The notes beneath the pieces were generated by a model that saw only the letters and a list, made by a program, of their open reading frames with translations, had not been told where the DNA came from and searched no databases. 62,584 bases of DNA from JBFAPK01 sp040676675 (GTDB taxonomy: Bacteria > Actinomycetota > Actinomycetes > Mycobacteriales > Micromonosporaceae), in the NCBI RefSeq assembly GCF_040676675.1, contig NZ_JBFAPK010000050.1, positions 1 through 62,584 on the forward strand, given 5' to 3'. Shown here one piece after another: positions 37,088-44,400 of this stretch. Position 1 is the stretch's first letter. Each line of letters starts with the position of its first letter. Position numbers and translations under genes: made by a program.

Positions 37088-38767
37088 GTGGGTTACGTAG
37101 ACGTCGCCGAGGTCGCGCACACGCTCCCGGACGGCCGGGAACTCTTCTCCGGCGTGTCGTTCCGGGTGGGGGAGGGCGCGAAGGTCGCCCTGGTCGGCCC
37201 GAACGGCGCGGGCAAGACGACGCTGCTCCGGATGGTCGCCGGCGATTTGCCGGTACGTACCGGTGCGATCGCCCGGGTCGGCGGGCTCGGCGTGATGCGG
37301 CAGTTCATCGGCATGATCGGCGACGACTCCACGCTGTACGACCTCGCCCTGGCCGTCTCCGCCCCGCCGCTGCGCGCCGCCGGGGAACGGCTCGCGCGCG
37401 CCGAGGAGGCGCTGCACGCCGCCGAGCGCCGGGGCAAGTTCAGCAGCGCCGCGGGAAAGGCGCAGCTGGCGTACGCGGAGGCGCTGGCCGCCTGGGGCGA
37501 GGTCGGCGGTTACGACGCGGAGGTCCTCTTCGACACCGTCGCCACGATCGTCCTCTCCCTGCCGTGGGACCGGGTACGGGACCGGCCGGTCCGGACCCTC
37601 TCCGGCGGGCAGCAGAAGCGGTTCGCGCTGGAGCTGCTCCTGCGCGGCACCGACGAGGTCCTGCTGCTCGACGAGCCGGACAACTTCCTCGACGTACCCG
37701 GCAAACGCTGGCTGGAGGGGCGGATCAGGGCCTCCGGCAAGTCCGTGCTCTACGTCTCGCACGACCGGGAACTGCTCGCCCAGACCGCCGATCGGGTGGT
37801 GGCGGTCGAGGGCGGGTCGGCGTGGGTGCATCCGGGCGGCTTCGCCACCTGGCACGAGGCGCGGGTCGCCCGGCACGACCAGTTGGAGGAGAAGCGCCGC
37901 CGCTGGGACGAGGAGCACCAGAAGCTGCGCGAGCTGATGCTGATGTACAAGCAGAAGGCGGCCTACAACTCCGACATGGCGTCGCGTTACCAGTCGGCCC
38001 AGACCCGGCTGCGCAAGTTCGAGGAGGCCGGGCCGCCGCCGCTGCCGCCGAAGGACCAGGACATCCGGATGCGGCTGGTCGGCGGGCGTACCGGGAAACG
38101 GGCCGTGATCTGCGAGCAGCTCGAACTGGACGGGCTGACGTACCCGTTCGACCTGGAGATCTGGTACGGCGACCGGGTCGCCGTACTCGGCGCCAACGGT
38201 ACGGGGAAGTCGCACTTCCTGCGGCTGCTCGCCCGCGGCGGCACCGACCCCGACCCGGCGCTGGTACCGCTCGACGGCGGATCGGCGCTCGCCCCGGTAC
38301 GGCACGACGGCGTCGCTCGCCTCGGCGCCCGGGTGCGGCCGGGGCACTTCTCGCAGACCCACGACCGGCCCGAGCTGATGGAGAAGACCCTCGTCGAGGT
38401 GCTCTGGCGCGGGGACGACCACCGGGCCGGGATGGACCGGCACGCCGCGATGGCGGCGCTGAGCCGGTACGAGCTGAGCGGCCAGGGGGACCAGCGCTTC
38501 GGCAGCCTCTCCGGCGGCCAGCAGGCCCGCTTCCTGGTGCTCCTGCTGGAACTCTCCGGAGCGACCCTGCTGCTGTTGGACGAGCCGACCGACAACCTCG
38601 ACCTGGCCTCCGCGGAGTCGCTGGAGCAGGGTCTGGCGGCGTTCGAGGGTACGGTCGTCGCGGTCACCCACGACCGGTGGTTCACCCGGTCGTTCGACCG
38701 GTTCGTGCTCTTCCAGGGCGACGGCGAGGTGATCGAGACCCCGGAGCCGGTGTGGGACGTGGCCTAG
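37088..38767 (+). CDS. ABC-F family ATPase
   Basis: 559 residues, two ATPase domains in one chain and no membrane part. ABC-F proteins act on ribosomes in translation rescue or antibiotic protection. Domain 1 has GPNGAGKTT, LSGGQQKR and LLLDEPDNFLD. A charged helical linker (about 245-330) precedes domain 2 with GANGTGKSH, LSGGQQAR and LLLDEPTDNLD. Both H-loops are present (SHDRE, THDRW). The start is GTG 37088, with CAGGAT 6 nt upstream. In-frame GTG 37052 is an alternative. Whether it gives resistance cannot be told from sequence. Confidence 0.9.
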   Translation: MGYVDVAEVAHTLPDGRELFSGVSFRVGEGAKVALVGPNGAGKTTLLRMVAGDLPVRTGAIARVGGLGVMRQFIGMIGDDSTLYDLALAVSAPPLRAAGERLARAEEALHAAERRGKFSSAAGKAQLAYAEALAAWGEVGGYDAEVLFDTVATIVLSLPWDRVRDRPVRTLSGGQQKRFALELLLRGTDEVLLLDEPDNFLDVPGKRWLEGRIRASGKSVLYVSHDRELLAQTADRVVAVEGGSAWVHPGGFATWHEARVARHDQLEEKRRRWDEEHQKLRELMLMYKQKAAYNSDMASRYQSAQTRLRKFEEAGPPPLPPKDQDIRMRLVGGRTGKRAVICEQLELDGLTYPFDLEIWYGDRVAVLGANGTGKSHFLRLLARGGTDPDPALVPLDGGSALAPVRHDGVARLGARVRPGHFSQTHDRPELMEKTLVEVLWRGDDHRAGMDRHAAMAALSRYELSGQGDQRFGSLSGGQQARFLVLLLELSGATLLLLDEPTDNLDLASAESLEQGLAAFEGTVVAVTHDRWFTRSFDRFVLFQGDGEVIETPEPVWDVA

Positions 38768-38890
38768 GTGGGCGGTGCCTCCTCGGCCGCCGTGGCCGCG
38801 GGCGGTGCCCCCGGTGCCGGTGCCGGTGCCCGGGCCGGTGCTCGGGGCGGCGTTTCCCTCGGCCGCCGTTTGCGCCGGCCCGGTCGGGCA

Positions 38891-38896
38891 TAGGGT
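38891..38896 (+). promoter_or_regulatory. -10 box of a leaderless gene
   Basis: TAGGGT is followed by 7 nt and the GTG at 38904. This supports a leaderless start for the aldo/keto reductase. The preceding 38768-38890 has runs of GGTGCC/CCGGTG but no gene. Confidence 0.5.
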
Positions 38897-38903
38897 TGAT
38901 CAC

Positions 38904-39857
38904 GTGACTGAGATGACCTATCGCCGGTTGGGCAACTCCGGACTCGTGGTGTCGGTGGTCGGGATCGGCTGCAACAACTTCGGCCGCAAGCTGGACCTGG
39001 ACGGCACCCGGGCGGTGGTCGACGCCGCCTTCGACGTCGGGATCAACTTCTTCGACACGGCCGACATCTACGGCGAGCCGCACGGCGCCTCGGAGGAGCA
39101 GCTCGGCGCCGCGCTGCGGGGCCGCCGGGACGAGGTGGTGCTGGCGACCAAGTTCGGCATGGACATGTCCGGGATGAACGGACCGGACCACGGCGCGCGC
39201 GGCTCGCGGCGGTACGTCATGCGGGCCGTCGAGGCGTCGCTGCGCCGCCTGGGTACCGACTACATCGACCTGTACCAGATGCACGAGCCCGACCCGGGCA
39301 CGCCGATCGAGGAGACGCTCGCCGCGCTGCACGATCTGGTCACCGCGGGCAAGGTCCGCTACCTCGGCAACTCGAACTTCGCGGGCTGGCAGATCGCCGA
39401 CGCGGCCTGGACCGCGCGGGACCGCGGACTGACCCCGTTCGTCAGCGTGCAGAACCACTACAGCCTGCTCGAACGCGGCCCGGAGGCGGAGGTGATCCCG
39501 GCCGCGCGGCGGTTCGGCCTGGGCATGCTGCCGTACTTCCCGCTCGCCAACGGGCTGCTGACCGGCAAGTACAAGCGCGGTGAGCAGCCTCCGGCGGGCA
39601 GCCGGCTCGCCGGCGGCGGACGGTACGCCGCGCGGCTCGCCGCCGCCGACTGGGACACCATCGAGGCGATCGAGAAGTACGCCGCCGAGCGGTCCGTGTC
39701 GGTGCTCCAGGTGGCGATCGGCGGGCTCGCGGCCCGGCCGGCCGTGGCCTCCGTGATCGCCGGAGCGACCCGGCCCGAGCAGGTACGCGCCAACGCCGAG
39801 GCCGGCGTCTGGCAGCCCACCCCGGACGACCTGGCGGCCCTCGACGCCATCCTCTGA
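38904..39857 (+). CDS. Aldo/keto reductase
   Basis: 317 residues. NADPH-dependent oxidoreductase with a TIM-barrel fold. The catalytic tetrad is visible: Asp and Tyr in FFDTADIYG, Lys in LATKFGMD and His in LYQMHEPD. The cofactor end has AGATRPEQVRANAEA, typical of the family. It resembles the voltage-gated channel beta-subunit/YhdN-type group. GTG 38904 is the start, with a TAGGGT box 7 nt upstream. The substrate is unknown. Confidence 0.92.
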   Translation: MTEMTYRRLGNSGLVVSVVGIGCNNFGRKLDLDGTRAVVDAAFDVGINFFDTADIYGEPHGASEEQLGAALRGRRDEVVLATKFGMDMSGMNGPDHGARGSRRYVMRAVEASLRRLGTDYIDLYQMHEPDPGTPIEETLAALHDLVTAGKVRYLGNSNFAGWQIADAAWTARDRGLTPFVSVQNHYSLLERGPEAEVIPAARRFGLGMLPYFPLANGLLTGKYKRGEQPPAGSRLAGGGRYAARLAAADWDTIEAIEKYAAERSVSVLQVAIGGLAARPAVASVIAGATRPEQVRANAEAGVWQPTPDDLAALDAIL

Positions 39858-39858
39858 C

Positions 39859-40492
39859 CGCTGTCAACGTGTGCTGCCCGAGCCGGTCCGAATGCGCGCC
39901 AATGCTCGACTATCCGTACGGCTCTCGGCGTTACCCGCCACAGATGTGACCAGCTTCGCCGGTCTGCCGGTAACCACGCTGGTACGTACCGCCCTCGACC
40001 TCGGGCGCCAGCCTCCCCGTACCGAGGCCGTGGTCGCCGTGGATGCCCCTGCTGAACCGTCGGGTGGTGCGGCTCGAAGACCTCGCCGCTTTCCGGGAGG
40101 CACATCCGGGCTGGCCCGGCAGCCGCATGCTCGCCGAGGTCCTGGCGTTGGCCGAGCCGCTGAGCGAGTCGCCGATGGAGACCCGGCTGCGCCTGCTCCT
40201 GCGCGACGCGGGCGCTCCGCCGCTGACCGCCCAGCACGACGTGTACGACAGTGCCGGACGCTTCCTCGGCCGGGTCGACCTCGCCTATCCGGCCTGGCGG
40301 ATAGCGATCGAGTACGAGGGCGACCACCACCGCGAGCGTGCGCACTTCCAGCGTGACGTGGCCCGCCTCAACGCCCTGCGCGCGGCCGGTTGGCTGGTGC
40401 TGCGCTTCACCGCTGAAGACGTACTGCGGCATCCCGGACGAATCGTCGGCCAGGTGGCCGGCGCGATCCGGGAGCGACACCCGGTCACCTGA
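39859..40492 (+). pseudogene. Frameshifted, truncated DUF559-domain gene
   Basis: Remnant of an actinobacterial DUF559 (Vsr-like endonuclease fold) protein. Frame 1 encodes the middle segment (LPVTTLVRTALDLG to VVAVDA). The frame then shifts by one base at the CCCC run 40046-40049 into LLNRRVVRLEDLAAF. The rest is a good DUF559 domain (ESPMETRLRLLL, RVDLAYPAWRIAIEYEGDHH, GWLVLRFTAEDVL). Dropping one C restores a continuous VVAVDALLNRRVV. The usual N-terminal winged-helix half of about 130 residues is missing. A start at ATG 40043 could still give a 149-residue DUF559 product. Confidence 0.7.
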
Positions 40493-40540
40493 ACACCGGA
40501 GGCGTTACGGGAAGCCCGTAACGCCTCCGGTGTTCAGGTG
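40486..40540. terminator. Perfect 26-bp inverted repeat, bidirectional terminator
   Basis: Arms 40486-40511 and 40515-40540 pair without a mismatch around a 3-nt loop (AAG). The repeat overlaps the last codons of the DUF559 remnant and ends 25 nt before the stop of the convergent minus-strand gene. It suits termination in both directions. Confidence 0.8.
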
Positions 40541-40565
40541 AGGGTAGTCGGGTGGTACGGGAAGG

Positions 40566-41114
40566 TCAGCGGGTGGCGGCGTCGCGGCGTACCCGGAACA
40601 GCAGGAGCACGCCGGCGACCGCGGCGACCGCCAGTGCGGCGCCGGCCACCCACCACATCCAGCGGGCGGCGTCACCCTCGGCCGCCGAAATCGGCGCGGC
40701 GGCGACCGGCGGGGCGGTCTGCGCCGCGCGGGCCTCGACCACGACCACGACGCTGGCCGGCGTCGGTTCGGGCGCGGTGACCGTCACCTGCCAGCGCCCG
40801 GGGGCGAGCAGGGGACCGCTGCTGTAGAAGCCCTGCCCCTCGCCGGTGGGGTTGAGCTGGACCGGCCCGACCTTCCGCCCGCCCTCGCCGGTGGCGTTGA
40901 GCACGAGCCGCGGCGACTGGTCGAGTGCGTGCCCGTCAGCGTAGGTCGCCCGGGCCGTCACGCCGGTCGCGCCGTCACCGGCCACCACCAGGTTGATTTT
41001 CCCGCCGTGCGCGGCGGCCGGTGTCGCGGTGAGCGGCAGCGGCACCAGGGCCAGGGCGGCCAGCGCCAGGGTCGCCCACGCCACCCGGGCGGCGCGGGTC
41101 CGAATCTGTCCCAT
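40566..41114 (-). CDS. Secreted, C-terminally anchored Ig-like protein
   Basis: 182 residues. A signal peptide (RAARVAWATLALAALALVPL, cut after the Ala-rich ATPAAAHGG region near 35) leads to a beta-rich domain of about 90 residues (VTARATYADGHAL, GPLLAPGRWQVTVTAPEP) that recalls the small copper-resistance or YtkA-like Ig folds. An Ala/Pro linker, a membrane helix (about 152-173) and a short basic end follow. It lies downstream of the large secreted protein on the same strand. Function unknown. Confidence 0.75.
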   Translation of the reverse strand: MGQIRTRAARVAWATLALAALALVPLPLTATPAAAHGGKINLVVAGDGATGVTARATYADGHALDQSPRLVLNATGEGGRKVGPVQLNPTGEGQGFYSSGPLLAPGRWQVTVTAPEPTPASVVVVVEARAAQTAPPVAAAPISAAEGDAARWMWWVAGAALAVAAVAGVLLLFRVRRDAATR

Positions 41115-41139
41115 GTGGAGTTCCCTTCGTCGCGGCGGG

Positions 41140-41285
41140 CGGGAGGCGGCGGGCGAGAGGCGGCAGTGGGAGGGGCGCCGGGAGGCGGCGGGCGAGAGGT
41201 GACGGTGGGGAGGGCCGTGCGAGAGGCGGTGCAGGGAGGCGGCAGCGGGAGGAGAGGCGCCGGGAGGCGGTGCCGGGAGGCGGCG
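41140..41285. repeat. G-rich imperfect tandem repeat
   Basis: GGGAGGCGG-type units recur across this 300-nt gap. An exact 21-nt copy is found at 41140-41160 and 41179-41199 (39-nt period). The plus strand has many GGG runs and could form G-quadruplexes. No gene is seen in 41115-41414. Confidence 0.7.
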
Positions 41286-41303
41286 GTGCGGGCCGGGAAA
41301 AGG

Positions 41304-41330
41304 CCCGGCCCCGCCGGTGGCGGGGCCGGG
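41304..41330 (-). terminator. Terminator of the large secreted protein gene
   Basis: A perfect 12-bp stem (41304-41315 with 41319-41330) with a 3-nt loop lies 85 nt after the stop. On the minus strand it is followed by CCTTTTCC, giving a short T-run. Confidence 0.7.
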
Positions 41331-41414
41331 AAAGAGCTGGTCGGTGCGGGATGGCCGGTCCGGCCGGACCGGCCACCCCGCGCGGCACCCGTTACGGGGT
41401 ACCCCGACCGGTGC

Positions 41415-44400
41415 CTACAGCCGGCCGCCCCGCGGTATCCGGGTCGGGTCCGGGTCGAGCCGTCCGGTCCCCTTCAGCGTCCTGCCGTCGTTGGCCTTGA
41501 CCGCGGCGGCACCCGGCTGGCCGCCCAGCCGGACCACCATGGCGTCGGCGTCCCGTACCAGCGTGTCGCGCACCTCGGCCTCGCCGATCAGGCGGGCGTC
41601 CGAGGCGAGCGCGCGGAACGCGTTCAGGTGCTTGATCGCCTGCTCGTCCTTGCCCTTCGCCTCGGCCAGGCGCGCGTCGGAGAGCTTCGCCGACAACTGC
41701 TTGTGCGCGTTGGCCGAGAGCCGCCCGGTCGCCTTGAACCGGTCCAGCAGGTTCTGCATGTCCCGGAACGAGGTGGTGACGAAGAAGCGTACGGACGAGG
41801 TGGTGCGGTTGCCCGCCTTGTCCGTCGCGGTGACGGTCAGTTCGTGCAGGCCGAGCGGCAGCTCGTACATCGCCTGCAGGGTGCCGTTGGCGTACGCCCG
41901 GCCGTCGAGGGTGCCGACGGTGGAGGCGATGCCCGAGGTGGTGTCCGCCGCCTGCCAGGAGACGCGTACGTCCTGGCTGTCGCCGTAGAGCTGGCCGTCG
42001 GCCAGCCCCGAGACGAGCAGCGTCGGGTTCGTACCGTCGATGCGCAGCAGCGCCGACTTCAGCGTCTCGACGTTGCCGGCGGTGTCGGTGGCCCGGTAGA
42101 GCAGCTCGTGCTGCCCGTCCCCGGCCACGTCGACCGGCTCGGTGTACGGCGTCCAGGCGCCACCGTCCAGCGACCACTCGATCTTCGCCACGCCCGAGCC
42201 CGCATCCGTCGCGGCGAGCGTCACCGGGACCTTCCCGGCGTGCCACCCACCGTCGTTCGCGGGCGCGAACGAGGCCGTGCTCACCGGCGCCGTACCGTCG
42301 ATCTTCACGTCGGTGGTCTTCGTCGCCTCGACGTTGCCCGCCTTGTCGACCGTACGGAACCGCAGCTGGTGCGCCCCGTCACCGGAGACCGCCACCGGCC
42401 CGGTGTACGGGGTCCAGCCGCTCGCCGCGTCGAGCTGGTACTCGGTGCGGTCCACGCCGCTGCCGCCCTCGTTGTCGGTGGCGGTCAGCGTGACGGTGAC
42501 CGGTCCGGTGTACCAGCCGCCCGCCGGCGTGCCGGAGATCGCCGCCGCCGTCACCGGCGCGACCGTGTCGCTGGCCGCCCCGGTCAATCGGAAGTAGTCG
42601 AACGAGGCGGTCTTGGACGCGGTCTGGCTGGCGCCGAGGGTGAAGAGCCCGACCTTCGGCGTCGCCCCCACCGCGGCGTTGGTGAGCGGTTCGAGCGCCG
42701 TCCAGGTCACCCCGTCGGCCGAGTACGACGCGGTGTAGACGTCGCCCGTGCGGGCCAGCCGCAGCAGCCACACCGCGCTGGTGAGGTTCTGCGCCTGCGG
42801 CTGCGGGTTCTGTACCGCGCCCGCGATCTCACTGCGGAACTCGATCCGCCGCGACACCGGCTGGCCGACCGTGTTGTCGGCGATGAAGTCGAACTTCAGG
42901 TAGTTGTCGTCGTCGGCGTAGACGATGAGTCCGGCCTGCTGGTACTGCTCGTTCAGCAGGCTGCCGTCGACCTTGGTCTCCAGCGTCCAGTCACCCGTCG
43001 GCGCTGTCTGGAGGATGAAGTTCTTCGGCCCGCTGTTGCCGGTGCCGTAGATGTCGCCGTTCGGCACGTCGACGTGCAGCGCGCCGTCGCTCAGCCGGTA
43101 CCCGGTCGCGTCCTCCCGGACGATCGCGTCCCACCGGCACTTGTCCAGCGCGGTACCGGTGAACTCGTCCGACGGCTCGACCGCCTCGGCCGGGGCGTCC
43201 GGCGAGACCTGGAACCAGTCGAAGGTGGCGTCCACCACCGGGGCGGTGGTACCGCCGTTGAGGGCGAAGAGCCCCACCTTCGGGTTGACGATGCCGGCGA
43301 GGGCGGCTGCCCGGCCGACCGGCGTGAAGGTCTGCCCGTCGGCCGAGAACGCCGCGCTGAGGTTGCTGCCGTCGCTGGTCAGCCGCAGGTAGACGGAGTC
43401 ACCGGCGGGGGCGGCGGCGCTGTCGGCGCCCTCGTTGCGCGGGGTGCCCGCGGTCTCCCGGATGAACTCGATCCGCCGGCTGCCCGAGTGCAGCAGGTCC
43501 AGCTTGGCGTAGTTCTCGTCGTCGCCGTAGACGAGCAGGCCGGCCTGCTGGTAGTCCGCCGTGGTCGGCAACGTCACCTTCGTCGTCGCCTGCCAGGCCC
43601 CGCCCGGTGCCGGTTGCAGCACCAGGTTGGTGGCGTCGTTGCGGGTACCGTACAGGTCGCCGACCGAGGTCGGCAGCACCAGGGCGCCGTCCCGTACCGA
43701 GTAGAGCTGGTTCTCGCGCACGACCGTGGACCAGCGCTGCCGGTCCAGGATCGTACCGGTGAAGTCGTCCGAGCGGGCCCCGAAGCAGGACGTGTTCGGC
43801 GCCTCGACGCGCACCTGTGCGGTCGCGTACGACTTCGCACCCCTGGCGTCGGTCACCGTCAGCGTCGCGGTGAACGTGCCGGGGGCGGTGTAGGTGTGCC
43901 GGGCCTCCAGCGTGTTCGCCGTGCCGCCGTCGCCGAAGTCCCAGGCGTACGTCAGCGGGGTGTCGCCGTCGCCGTCGGTGGCGGTACCGGTGAAGGTCAC
44001 CGCCAGCGGCGCGGTGCCCGTGGTCGGGGTCGCCGTGGCGGTCACCACCGGCGGCGAGTTCTCGGTCACGCCCCGGCCGAGGAAGTCGACCCAGTTGACG
44101 TTCAGGAACGAGCCCTGGCCGGTGGAGCCGACCGGGTTGCGGGCCACGAAGAAGAGTGTCCCGCTGCCGGTACTCGGCGTGGTCAGATCCACGGTGACGT
44201 CGGTGTAGGTCTGCCAGTCACCCGTACCGGGCACCGTGGCGGTGGCGATCACCGGACCGTCGACCGCGCCGGTGCGTACCTCGATCCGCCCGCCCGTGGT
44301 GGCCGAGGCCGCCCGGAAGCGCAGCGAGTCGATGCCGGTGAGGTTGGCCGGCGCGAACGTCCAGTAGTCGCCGTCCTCGATGAAGCCGATGTTCTGGAAG

